Below, one piece after another: positions 8,423-17,024 of a DNA stretch of 64,000 nt; the first letter of the stretch is position 1, and each line of letters begins with the position of its first letter. The stretch spans positions 4,898,001 to 4,962,000 of the forward strand of contig CBDDIB010000002.1 of NCBI GenBank assembly GCA_965228695.1. Reading direction: 5' to 3'. The stretch comes from JAJFJD01 sp965228695. Lineage in GTDB: Bacteria; Pseudomonadota; Alphaproteobacteria; UBA8366. The position numbers and the translations under genes are program-made. The notes beneath the pieces were generated by a model. The model was not told the origin of the DNA, ran no database searches, and saw only the letters and a list, made by a program, of their open reading frames with translations.

Positions 8423-9112
8423 TCAGCCCCGGTTCTTGTATTGGTCCGCACCGAACAGGTTGGACCAGCCTTCCTCGTCGAAATCGCCGGCCTTGTCCTC
8501 CAGCACAGCCATATCCTTGGCGACCGCGGGCCGCGCCGCTATCCGATCGAACCAGGATTTGACGTTCGGAAAATCCTCGAGCCGCTGCCCCTGCCGTGCA
8601 TGCAGCCGGCACCAGGGAAAGACCGCCATGTCGGCGATGGAATAGTCACCGGCGATGTAATCCCGCCCGTCGAGCCGCCGGTCCAAGACCTGATAAAGGC
8701 GCCGGGCCTCATTGGTGTAGCGGTCCATGGCGTAGGCAATGCGCTCCGGGGCATACCGGTTGAAGTGATGCGCCTGGCCGAGCATCGGACCGAAACCGCC
8801 CATCTGCCAGAACAGCCACTGCAGCACATCCAGCCTGTCCCGGGGTTTAGCCGGGAGGAATCGGCCCGTCTTTTCCGCCAGATACAACAGGATCGCACCG
8901 GACTCGAACAGCGATACCGGGTCGCCGTCCGGACCGTCGGGATCGACGATGGCGGGAATCTTGTTGTTCGGGCTGATCGCCAGGAACTCCGGCGTGAACT
9001 GATCGCCCTTGTTGATATTCACCCAATGGACGCGATACGGCAGCCCGGTCTCTTCCAGCATGATGTGAATCTTCTGACCGTTGGGCGTCGCCGCCGTGTA
9101 GAGATCGATCAT
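8423..9112 (-). CDS. glutathione S-transferase family protein, Nu class (YghU/YfcG-like)
   Basis: These 229 residues have an N-terminal thioredoxin-like domain (IDLYTAATPNGQKIHIMLEETGLPY, NNKIPAIVDPDG, LFESGAILLYLAEK, the glutathione-binding ESGAI turn) and an all-helical C-terminal domain. TPNGQK is the motif of the Nu class, whose members show disulfide reductase and peroxidase activity using two glutathione molecules. It sits between two ureide-hydrolase-like genes in the same orientation, so a glutathione-dependent step in that pathway, such as isomerisation or detoxification, is possible but not shown. Confidence 0.88.
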   Translation of the reverse strand: MIDLYTAATPNGQKIHIMLEETGLPYRVHWVNINKGDQFTPEFLAISPNNKIPAIVDPDGPDGDPVSLFESGAILLYLAEKTGRFLPAKPRDRLDVLQWLFWQMGGFGPMLGQAHHFNRYAPERIAYAMDRYTNEARRLYQVLDRRLDGRDYIAGDYSIADMAVFPWCRLHARQGQRLEDFPNVKSWFDRIAARPAVAKDMAVLEDKAGDFDEEGWSNLFGADQYKNRG

Positions 9113-9133
9113 CGAACAGGTCCTTCACCGTCG

Positions 9134-10027
9134 CTATGCAACTGCCGCGCCATCGGTGCCGTCCGCCTCAACGAACCAATCGCAAATCTCGCTGCCTGTT
9201 ACGAACACCGTATCGTCGCGCGCCAGCAAAAGGTCCAGCATCTTTTCCAGGTAATAGGCCCGGTGCGCCGGTCCTGTCAGGTGGGGATGCAAGGCGAGTG
9301 TCAGAACCTTCGGATTGTCCGCCATTTCGCGTTCGAAAACGGGCAGCGTGGCTTCAAGCCGCCGGAACATCTCGTCCGACCGGTGCTTTTCGACCGCGGT
9401 AATCGCTGAGTCGTTGAACTCCACGGTATAGGGCAAGCCGACCAGCGGGCCGTGCTTGGTCCGCATCCAGCACGGCAGGTCATCGACGAAGAAATCGGCC
9501 AGCCAATCGATCCCCTGCGCCTTCAACACATCCGGCGTGTCGAACGTCTCGCCGATACCCGGGCCGAGCCAGCCGCGCACTTTCTCGCCGGTGAACGATT
9601 CCAGCCGCTCAAGACATTGCTGGATTACCGCCGTCTCGTCGTCCTCCCGCAAAAGCGACCGCTGGATCCAGCCATGACCGACGAATTCCCACCCGGCCTT
9701 GAGCATCGCTTCCGACGCGCTGGCGTAGATATCGCAACAATAGGCGTTGATGAAGGCGCTGGCCTTCACCCCGCGATCCGACAGGATGCCGAGAATCCGC
9801 GGTACGCCGACCCGGACGCCGTATTCCGCCCAGGCGAAATTCCCGACATCGGGCACCGGCGACTGCCCATGCGGCGCCGGCATGACCGTCCGCGGCATCG
9901 CCTGGTCGAACGGCCAGTACTCGACATTCAACACCACATGCACAATCAGGGATTTTCCGTTCAACGGCGCGAGCGGTTTACGCTCGGTCATCATCTCGAA
10001 AGGGATGCGCGGATTGGATTCAGGCAT
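9134..10027 (-). CDS. second PuuE-like polysaccharide deacetylase family hydrolase
   Basis: This 297-residue protein of the NodB/CE4 fold is distant from the neighbouring PuuE-like gene. Visible segments are LIVHVVLNVEYWPFDQ, WAEYGVRVGVPRILGILSDRGVKASAF, EFVGHGWIQRS and LTLALHPHLTGPAHR, the pattern of PuuE-like allantoinase relatives. The start at 10027 was chosen because it has AGGAA upstream and fits the family N-terminus; the frame continues open to 10282 over the divergent promoter. Having two related hydrolases in one cluster suggests successive ring or amide openings, or two related substrates. Confidence 0.8.
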   Translation of the reverse strand: MPESNPRIPFEMMTERKPLAPLNGKSLIVHVVLNVEYWPFDQAMPRTVMPAPHGQSPVPDVGNFAWAEYGVRVGVPRILGILSDRGVKASAFINAYCCDIYASASEAMLKAGWEFVGHGWIQRSLLREDDETAVIQQCLERLESFTGEKVRGWLGPGIGETFDTPDVLKAQGIDWLADFFVDDLPCWMRTKHGPLVGLPYTVEFNDSAITAVEKHRSDEMFRRLEATLPVFEREMADNPKVLTLALHPHLTGPAHRAYYLEKMLDLLLARDDTVFVTGSEICDWFVEADGTDGAAVA

Positions 10028-10206
10028 GACGGCGTTCCTATTCTTTTGTTTGGTTGCCGGCCGGTAACGGTGGTTTCGGGATTCCGGCGATGCAATTGCC
10101 GTGACAGTCGCTGCACAGCCGTTACGATGATCCCGCAATGGCCCGTGGATTGCCAGTTCCTGTCGAGGATGGCCGGGCAACCGCCAGCAGATCAAGAGGA
10201 AACATC

Positions 10207-11457
10207 GTGTCGGAAATCGACGTCGCCCAGAATATATTCGAAGAGATGCGCAAAAAAACGGCTGACCCGCCGGGCGTAACACGTAAATCCTACGGCGACG
10301 GCGAGAACATCGCCCACGGACTGGTGGCGGATGCCGCGCGCGACCTGAACCTCGAGATCGCCCACGATTACGCGGGCAATCAATACATGACCCTGCCCGG
10401 CAGAGACCGCAGCGCGCCGTCGATCATGATTGGCTCGCACATGGATTCGGTGCCCCACGGCGGCAACTACGACGGCGCCGCCGGCGTCATCATGGGCATG
10501 GCCGCGTTGCACCGATTGTGCGGCGACGGCTGGACCCCGGCACAGGACATCACGGTGATGGCGATCCGGGCGGAGGAATTGGTGTGGTTCCCAACGCCGT
10601 ATGCCGGCAGCCGGATGGCCTTCGGTCTGCTGCCCGCATCGGACTACGACGACCTGAAGCGGTCGGATACGGGGCGCAGCCTCGCCGATCACATCAACGA
10701 CCTCGGCTTCGACGCCGGCGCGCTCAAGGCTGGGAAGGCCTATCTCGACGGCTCCAAAATCCGCTGCTACATCGAACCGCATATCGAGCAGGGGCCGGCG
10801 CTTTTCGAAGCGGGATTACCCGTCGGCATCGTGACCGGAATCCGCGGCAACCTGCGCTATCGATTCTGCCGGGTCGACGGCAATTACAGCCATGCCGGAG
10901 CCGTGCCGCGCGCGTTCCGGCACGACGCCGTCTTCGCCGCCGTAGAATTCGCGCACTGTCTCGAAGAACATTGGGACCAACGCGATGCGGACGGCGTCGA
11001 CTTCGTCTGCACCATGGGCGAGTTCCACACCAACCCGACCCATCACGCGATGACGAAGATTTCCGGCGAACTGCGCTTCACGATGGACATCCGCAGTCTG
11101 GATAATGACGTGCTGTTGGAAACGGATGCCTACTTGCGCGAACAGGCAAAGCGGATCAGCCAAGAGCGCGGCGTCACCATCGACCTCGGCGAGTTCACCA
11201 ACGCCAAGCCCGGAATCATGGACGCGGACCTGCGCGCCATCCTGCAGGATCAGGTCGAGAAACTGAGTATTCCCGCGATGGATTTGTCCAGCGGCGCCGG
11301 CCATGACTGCGCCACCTTCGCCAACGAGGGTGTAGCGACGGCGATGATCTTCATCCGCAACGACAAGGGCAGCCACAACGCCGACGAGACGATGGAGATC
11401 GAGGATTTCGCCGAAGCGACCCGGTTGCTCGTCGCCTTCCTGAAAGAACTCGGCTGA
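10207..11457 (+). CDS. M20-family Zn amidohydrolase (N-carbamoyl amino acid hydrolase / allantoate amidohydrolase type)
   Basis: The 416 residues run from a GTG start with AGAGGA seven bases upstream. Zinc ligands of the M20/M28 fold are visible: GSHMDSVPHGGNYDG (His78, Asp89), RAEE (Glu123/124), the EPHIEQGP segment, and SHNADETM near the C-terminus. The EPHIEQGPALFEAGLPVGIVTGI segment and the dimerisation-domain pattern are those of N-carbamoyl-L-amino acid hydrolase and allantoate amidohydrolase, which release ammonia and CO2 from ureido groups. It is divergent from the second PuuE-like gene, and a ureide pathway would need exactly this follow-up activity. Confidence 0.87.
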   Translation: MSEIDVAQNIFEEMRKKTADPPGVTRKSYGDGENIAHGLVADAARDLNLEIAHDYAGNQYMTLPGRDRSAPSIMIGSHMDSVPHGGNYDGAAGVIMGMAALHRLCGDGWTPAQDITVMAIRAEELVWFPTPYAGSRMAFGLLPASDYDDLKRSDTGRSLADHINDLGFDAGALKAGKAYLDGSKIRCYIEPHIEQGPALFEAGLPVGIVTGIRGNLRYRFCRVDGNYSHAGAVPRAFRHDAVFAAVEFAHCLEEHWDQRDADGVDFVCTMGEFHTNPTHHAMTKISGELRFTMDIRSLDNDVLLETDAYLREQAKRISQERGVTIDLGEFTNAKPGIMDADLRAILQDQVEKLSIPAMDLSSGAGHDCATFANEGVATAMIFIRNDKGSHNADETMEIEDFAEATRLLVAFLKELG

Positions 11458-11467
11458 CGCGCGCCGC

Positions 11468-13801
11468 CTAGCGGTAAACGTAGATCGGGCTGGTCCAGGC
11501 GATCGTGCCGTCTTCCTGTGTCAGGCGGATGAAGACCGGATTGTCCCCGCTGTCCTTCAGGTCGATCTTGCGCGAGAACGTCATCGCCCGGTGCGGGTTT
11601 TCCGACGGCATCCGGAACAACTTGAGGAAACGCGGCAGAACATCGCTGTTGTCGCAGACCTCATCCTCGTAGCCGATCTCTTCCAGCGGGACACCGCATT
11701 TGATCAGCGGCGTTTCCAGCTTCAGCGTACCGCCGTAGGCATCCTCGACCCACATGTCGAAACCGCCGATGTTGCCGGTGGTCAGCGCACGCCACTCCAA
11801 GCCGGCGTCGCCGACACGATCGAGCGTCTTATCCCGATTGAAGAAGTTGATCGGCCGCGCATCGACGATCTTATTATCCGATAGATGCGCGGTGCCGTCC
11901 CAAATTACCTGGCGGAAACGTCCGCGATATTCCGCGCCTTCCCAGACGACGCGAATGCGGTTGCCCAACTCATCCTGCGTGTACGGGCGGATCGTCTCCA
12001 CATGATCGAGGCCGTTGAAGATGTCGACCCGCTCGATCGGGGCGGCGGCCAGGATATCGACATCGATCTCCGCGTCACCGGACGGCAGGTGAACGATATC
12101 GCCCATCATGGCGGATTGCGTGGCATGCCCCTCCGCCGGTCCCAGCGCCGGATCGTCGTGATAGAGCGTGGCATCGTCGGAGAATCGAGCCTGTACGTCG
12201 ATCACCATGCGCCCGCCATGACCGCCGGTGCTGCAGTAGTGCCGCCGCTTGCGCAGGCAATCCAACACCGACTCGCGCGACAATTCTTCGGTCAAGAGAC
12301 AGGTCAGGCCGCCGACGGCGCCGAATAACGACGCGCCGGGATAGCTCGCGCCCGGCCGGCCCTTATGGCCGTCGGAGTTCGCGACGATGCCGACGCGATA
12401 GCCCATCTCGAACGCGTCCTGCACCAACCATTCGAAAGTGCCCCAGGAGGAGTGAATCTCCATCGATTTCTCGATCCGACCGTCATGCGCCAGCTTCACA
12501 TCCGCGTAGCGGCCACCGCAATGCGCGTAGGCGACGACGTCGGTCTCATTGTTTTCGATGAATGCCTCGAACAGCTCCGACGCCCGGTTACAGTCAGTTT
12601 CAATATCGCTCTTGTCCGGGATCAGGGCGTGGGACGAGCGGCGTATCTGCCTGTCCTCGTCCGGGAAGAAGATGTTGCGGTCCCCGCCGAGCCCCGTGTT
12701 GCCCGACCATTCGTAGCCGGGCAAGGTCACGAATTGGCCATCCTCGTTAGCCTCGGCCGTTACCTTGTTCAGGTCGTCCCAGAACCCCGTCGTGATCTGA
12801 AAGTCATTCCCTTGATGGCCCGCGGCATCGACAAACGCCTTATTGCGGGCGAAATCGAAAAACTGGCGTGCGCTGTTGGTACCGATCGTCTCTTCCGACT
12901 GACCATGCATGTCGGCCCAGAACGGAACGAGGTCGGCCGCGTCCACCACGCGCAGCGGGTTCGCCTCGGCGACGGTCGTCCCGTCGGCATCGACCAACTC
13001 GATCCGAACGTCGCCCGCCTGGGCAACCGAAAGATCGGGAAGCTCGACCGCGAACTCGCCGGGCTTGAAGGTCACGCTGTCGGGAAGGTTGGCGACGGCG
13101 GCGCTTGGACGGAGCTGAAGCGTCGCGTCGCACTGGTCCGACGGATTGCCCCACATGTCCTCGCCCCGCAGTTTCAGCGAGAAAGACTCGCCTACGCGGC
13201 GCAGGGTCGGCATGACCGCAACGTAGCTTTCCGGCTTGCCGGCAACGACGCTGATCGTCGGTTGCTCCGGCAGCGGTTGGTAGTTGTAGGTCGCGATCGG
13301 ATCGACCAGGACCCGGAACTCGAAGGTATCTTCACAGAAGGTCTGCAGCCGCATCCCCGGCGAGCCGCCGTCGGTCACGCCGAAGCGGACGGTGATGGTA
13401 TCGCCTTCGCGCAGGAACCCGTTCACGACCTTGATGTAGAGCGTGCGGTCCCACGGCCGGACATTGCCCTTGGGATCGTAATGATACTGAAGCACCGCAT
13501 TGTTCGATGCTTCGACCGTGGTGTAGTTCGGCCGTTTCGGATCTTCGAATTGCGGCCGCGTTTGATCGGAGGCGAACCGGAAACAAATCCGCAGCGAACC
13601 GCTGTCGTCGATGCCGAATTTGCCGGCGGTGTAGGTCAGCGTGAACGTGGTATGCGACCCGGCTTCGAAGGAACCGTCGGGGCTGAGGGATACGGACCCG
13701 AGTTCACTTTCGGCAATCGGATCACGGATCGTGCCGCTGGTTACCGCGGCACCCGGTGCAGCAGATGCATCATCGGGACTTCCCATCGGTTGCTCGGACA
13801 T
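11468..13801 (-). CDS. DUF3604 (PHP-like) protein with N-terminal beta-rich domains
   Basis: This protein is 777 residues. The first ~290 are beta-rich, Ig-like sequence without a signal peptide. The DUF3604 domain then follows: FWADMHGQSEETIG (Asp297, His299), LPGYEWSG, VVAYAHCGGRYADV (His427), MEIHSSWGTFEW (His450), VANSDGHKGRPGASYPG (Asp477, His479) and a CLRKRRHYCSTGG loop. These are metal ligands of a PHP-type phosphoesterase/amidohydrolase fold; no activity has been assigned to DUF3604 as far as I know. A ribosome site GGAAGGGG precedes the start. It converges on the M20 gene ten bases away and so may serve the same pathway. Confidence 0.8.
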   Translation of the reverse strand: MSEQPMGSPDDASAAPGAAVTSGTIRDPIAESELGSVSLSPDGSFEAGSHTTFTLTYTAGKFGIDDSGSLRICFRFASDQTRPQFEDPKRPNYTTVEASNNAVLQYHYDPKGNVRPWDRTLYIKVVNGFLREGDTITVRFGVTDGGSPGMRLQTFCEDTFEFRVLVDPIATYNYQPLPEQPTISVVAGKPESYVAVMPTLRRVGESFSLKLRGEDMWGNPSDQCDATLQLRPSAAVANLPDSVTFKPGEFAVELPDLSVAQAGDVRIELVDADGTTVAEANPLRVVDAADLVPFWADMHGQSEETIGTNSARQFFDFARNKAFVDAAGHQGNDFQITTGFWDDLNKVTAEANEDGQFVTLPGYEWSGNTGLGGDRNIFFPDEDRQIRRSSHALIPDKSDIETDCNRASELFEAFIENNETDVVAYAHCGGRYADVKLAHDGRIEKSMEIHSSWGTFEWLVQDAFEMGYRVGIVANSDGHKGRPGASYPGASLFGAVGGLTCLLTEELSRESVLDCLRKRRHYCSTGGHGGRMVIDVQARFSDDATLYHDDPALGPAEGHATQSAMMGDIVHLPSGDAEIDVDILAAAPIERVDIFNGLDHVETIRPYTQDELGNRIRVVWEGAEYRGRFRQVIWDGTAHLSDNKIVDARPINFFNRDKTLDRVGDAGLEWRALTTGNIGGFDMWVEDAYGGTLKLETPLIKCGVPLEEIGYEDEVCDNSDVLPRFLKLFRMPSENPHRAMTFSRKIDLKDSGDNPVFIRLTQEDGTIAWTSPIYVYR

Positions 13802-13959
13802 GGCGCGTGCCCCTTCCGTCGTTATTGATTTTGTCGAGCCATATCAATTCGCACAATCGCGCCGGACCGGCAACATACCAGGGCGCGCAAAACTCGCAGG
13901 GGCTACGTTTCAGTGTTCGGCCAGCTCGATTGAATGGGTGTCGGCGGCTGCAAACCGTT

Positions 13960-15723
13960 TCAGTCGTCGGCCGGGTCTTCGGCATTGCGAGGGAGCCGGA
14001 CGGTCACGATGGTCCCGCCATCGGCGGGAGACGTCACCGATAGAAGGCCGCCGAGATGCCGCGCCATTGCATCCGCGGCGGTAAGCTGAAGACCGATTCC
14101 GTTCCACCGTGGGTGATCCAACGGGTCTCCGGCGCTACCGGGCCGATCGAAGGGGTTCATCAGGGACCCGACTTCCGCGTCGCTCGGCCCGGGACCATTG
14201 TCCTCAACGGCAATCTCGACACGGCCCTCATCCTTCCGTCCCGATACGCGCACGGTGCAATCCGGCGGCGCGAGGCGGCAAGCGTCGCCCAGGATATTCA
14301 TGAATATCTGACGGGTTGCCCGCTCGTCGGCGTAGACAGAACCCAGGTCATCCGGCAGTTCCAATATCAACGCCGGCAAAGTGTCTACCCTATTTTCCCA
14401 AACGGCGGCGCTGCACTCCCGGATAATCGAGGCAATGTCGATCTCGCAGGGATCGACCGGGTACTTACCGACGTCGATGCAAGAGATATCGAGGGCGTTG
14501 TTCACCAACGCAAGGAGATGCTGTGTCGCTTCCCGGATCGACTCTTTCTGTCGTCGGATGTCCCGCGACGCATTCGGTTCATCGGACAACTGCTCGACAA
14601 CGCCCAAGATGGCGGTCAGCGGGTCACGCAGCTCATGAGTGAGGTTCGCCAAGAAGGTCGACTTGGCCCGGTTTTCCTCGGTCGCACGGGTCAACGCTGC
14701 TTCGCGCTCGAATTGGTCCTGCTTCTGCTTCGTCACGTCGGCATGAATGAGCACGGTGCCGCCATCCGCCGTTTTTCGTTCGGTAACCTGGACCCAGCGG
14801 CCGTCCGACCGTTTGGATTCGCGCATCCCGGGGGCATCTCGATGCTGTTCCATCCGAGCCCGAATCCATTCCTCCTCACGACCGATCGCATCCGACACGA
14901 TCCCCGAGAAAACGAGATCGCGCAGCCGGTCCTCGAACTTCATCCCCGGCTCGGTCAGGATATTGCACCATGGTATTTTCGTCCGCGTCGCGCTGTTACA
15001 CAGGACGATACGGTCTTCCGCGTCGCAAAGGATAAAGCTTTCGGGAAGCGCCTCGATGGCGTCGAGCATGCGCTGATGCGCCTGCGCGGCCGTTTCTTCC
15101 GCGACAACGGTCTCGGTAATGTCACGCGCGGTTCCCCGATATCCGGTAAACACGTCGTTCGGCCCGAAAACCGGGAATCCGCTGATACTGACATGGACGC
15201 GTCCGCCGTCATTCTTGTTCAGGCTGCGATACCCGATGACCTGACCGGCATCGTTGAAGTCGGTCTTGCCGCTGACCCGATAGTGGTTTTCCTGCTGCGC
15301 CGGCGGCAAGAAGGAAAACCTGAAGTCCCGAAACGGCCGATGCGCCTGGAGACCCGCACGGTGGCCCGTCCAATCAGGATCGCTTTCGGGATCGACGCCG
15401 GCCAATTCCCAATGCGTCATTCCCTCGATGTTGGCCAGGAAGTCGGCCGATCTCTCATTGTGACGAATGTTCGAGATGAGACGGAATTGATCGTCCGTTT
15501 CCCAAATCCAATCGGAGCCTATTTGGGCAAGCTTGCGATAGGTGAGTTCGGATTCCCGGAGTTCATCGCGTTTCGCCGAACCGCATTTCGCTTCATCCGG
15601 CGGCATGCCGGTACCGGCAGCGGCGCCGTTGAAATCCGAAGGCTGCGCCGCTCCTATGGTGGAAATTGACTGAGTGCCAGACCGCGATCCAGCGGTTGAA
15701 CCCGGCTTTTCCGATCGAGCCAT
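13960..15723 (-). CDS. PAS-domain sensor histidine kinase (cytoplasmic, orphan)
   Basis: These 587 residues show no membrane segment. A first PAS domain covers about residues 58-205 (YRKLAQIGSDWIWETDDQFRL ... GYRGTARDITE), a second about 215-335, then a short coil and a HisKA domain with FLANLTHELRDPLTAI (His363). The ATPase domain has the G1 box VEDNGPG (508-512) and G2 box GIGLQ, but the second Asn of the N box is Asp480 (MNILGDACR), an unusual change at the Mg-ATP site. No response regulator is adjacent. Cytosolic signals or redox state are the usual PAS inputs; the output is unknown. Confidence 0.88.
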   Translation of the reverse strand: MARSEKPGSTAGSRSGTQSISTIGAAQPSDFNGAAAGTGMPPDEAKCGSAKRDELRESELTYRKLAQIGSDWIWETDDQFRLISNIRHNERSADFLANIEGMTHWELAGVDPESDPDWTGHRAGLQAHRPFRDFRFSFLPPAQQENHYRVSGKTDFNDAGQVIGYRSLNKNDGGRVHVSISGFPVFGPNDVFTGYRGTARDITETVVAEETAAQAHQRMLDAIEALPESFILCDAEDRIVLCNSATRTKIPWCNILTEPGMKFEDRLRDLVFSGIVSDAIGREEEWIRARMEQHRDAPGMRESKRSDGRWVQVTERKTADGGTVLIHADVTKQKQDQFEREAALTRATEENRAKSTFLANLTHELRDPLTAILGVVEQLSDEPNASRDIRRQKESIREATQHLLALVNNALDISCIDVGKYPVDPCEIDIASIIRECSAAVWENRVDTLPALILELPDDLGSVYADERATRQIFMNILGDACRLAPPDCTVRVSGRKDEGRVEIAVEDNGPGPSDAEVGSLMNPFDRPGSAGDPLDHPRWNGIGLQLTAADAMARHLGGLLSVTSPADGGTIVTVRLPRNAEDPADD

Positions 15724-16007
15724 GGTGTCCGTTCGTGGTGACTGATGGCCGGTGGTCCAGCCTACCCGGAGGGTGCCGCCGGCAGGTTTAATTTCCGTTA
15801 ATTCAACAAGTTAAACCGAACCGCCATTCGAACAGTCAATTAAACTTGGCTTGTACCGATCAAAACCGCGCGCGGTAAATCATTGAAAATAAGTTTCTTA
15901 TCGCCATCGCATCGAATCGGAGTGGTACAGTAATACGCGTTGCCGGCAAATCAACGCACACCGTGCAATACAATCTCCGGCTTAAATCTCCGCAGATTTT
16001 CTACCCG

Positions 16008-16589
16008 CTACTCGGCAAAATTTAGGTAGGTTCCGAGGATGTATTTGGTGCCGGAGACGGGCCGGACGCCGGTATGCGGGTACATCCAAAACGGCGGAAA
16101 CATCAGCATGCGGCCCTTTTTCGGTTTCACCCCGTAACCGAGGTCGTTGAAGAAGGTCTCGCCACCCTCGTCCACATCAGCCAAATACCAAAACAGGACC
16201 AAAAACCGCTTTGCGTGATCGAGACAATCGATATCCACATGCGGATGAAACTGATCGCCGGGACCGGGCTGGTAGCGCTTGATCCGGTAATCCTCGAGCT
16301 TGGCGCGCGACGGGAACCAAATCTGACACTCCTCGGCATATCGCTCGGAGTACTGAGTCGTCGCCGGAAGCAATTGGCTCAGCACGTCACCCCAATGATC
16401 GAGCGATTGAATGTTCAATTCCGTCCAACTGGACCGCGCGTCGACATGGGCCGTTCCGAGCGCCACGCCACCCGGCCCCGAATGATTTGCGGTATCGTCC
16501 TCGAAACGGCGCACAATGTCGTCGCACAGGGCGTCATTCAGCACCCCGTCATAGACGCGGATGAAGTCACTTAAGTTTCTTTCCGACAA
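16008..16589 (-). CDS. 2-oxoglutarate/Fe(II) dioxygenase, prolyl 4-hydroxylase-like
   Basis: This 193-residue protein has the double-stranded beta-helix iron site: HPHVD (His117, Asp119) and distal His172 in MYPHTGVRPVSGTKY, with Lys182 placed to bind 2-oxoglutarate. The layout DCLDHAKRFLVLFWYLADVDEGGETFF is that of prolyl-4-hydroxylase/PKHD proteins. The only start in frame is TTG, preceded by CAGGGCG. The substrate is unknown; such bacterial proteins hydroxylate proteins or free amino acids. It is a single gene with about 280 bp of non-coding sequence on its downstream side. Confidence 0.85.
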   Translation of the reverse strand: MSERNLSDFIRVYDGVLNDALCDDIVRRFEDDTANHSGPGGVALGTAHVDARSSWTELNIQSLDHWGDVLSQLLPATTQYSERYAEECQIWFPSRAKLEDYRIKRYQPGPGDQFHPHVDIDCLDHAKRFLVLFWYLADVDEGGETFFNDLGYGVKPKKGRMLMFPPFWMYPHTGVRPVSGTKYILGTYLNFAE

Positions 16590-16845
16590 AACGCCCTGCC
16601 GATGCTGTTCCTCGGTGAAAACCGCGGTGCCGCGATCCTAACGGTAAAATTTCCGCATCGCCAGGGGCCGGACCTCCGCGAATCAACACACGATTAGACT
16701 AATCCGCCGGTATTCACAACAACTGCAAATCTTTGCTCTCGATCAGCTTCGAACCCGACCCAAAATAAAGTAATCCTTTGTCATAATACTTAAATATACT
16801 TAGGCTATTGTTAGGGTTATTTCTGGATTGGTGGAGTCCAGTTTG

Positions 16846-17001
16846 ATGATGCGTGGTGAAGGAAGACTTGAAGATCGGCTCAACGGTGTCGCCGAGCAAC
16901 TTCGGGCCATCGCGGTCGAGGCACGGTCACAGGACGCGGCGGTATTCTTGGATTCAACCGCCGAACTGGTCGAAAAATTCGCGCGAAATTCGGGTGAATG
17001 A
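16846..17001 (+). CDS. small hypothetical protein, 51 residues
   Basis: A short frame begins with two adjacent ATGs, with GTGGAG about ten bases upstream, and has GC-rich third positions unlike the AT-rich sequence before it. The product (MMRGEGRLEDRLNGV ... DSTAELVEKFARNSGE) is charged, helical and amphipathic, with no membrane segment. I recognise no family. The reading frame ends 24 bases before the convergent CoA-transferase. An alternative frame starting at 16853 gives a less protein-like, basic sequence. Confidence 0.4.
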   Translation: MMRGEGRLEDRLNGVAEQLRAIAVEARSQDAAVFLDSTAELVEKFARNSGE

Positions 17002-17024
17002 CCCCGGCCAACCCAGCCGATTGT

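Noticed and set aside
6702..10027. Chitin or peptidoglycan deacetylase role for the two CE4-fold proteins
   Set aside because: No signal peptides and the sequence branch is PuuE-like; the neighbourhood points to small cyclic amides or ureides.
9452..10279. 275-codon frame opposite the second PuuE-like gene
   Set aside because: Shadow frame with no recognisable motifs; the minus-strand frame has CE4 motifs.
12365..13828. 487-codon antisense frame opposite the DUF3604 gene
   Set aside because: Shadow frame; the minus-strand protein has the metal motifs and a ribosome site.
16714..16899. Minus-strand 61-codon frame upstream of the CoA-transferase
   Set aside because: Low-complexity, AT-rich translation with no ribosome site, overlapping the better-supported 51-residue plus-strand frame.
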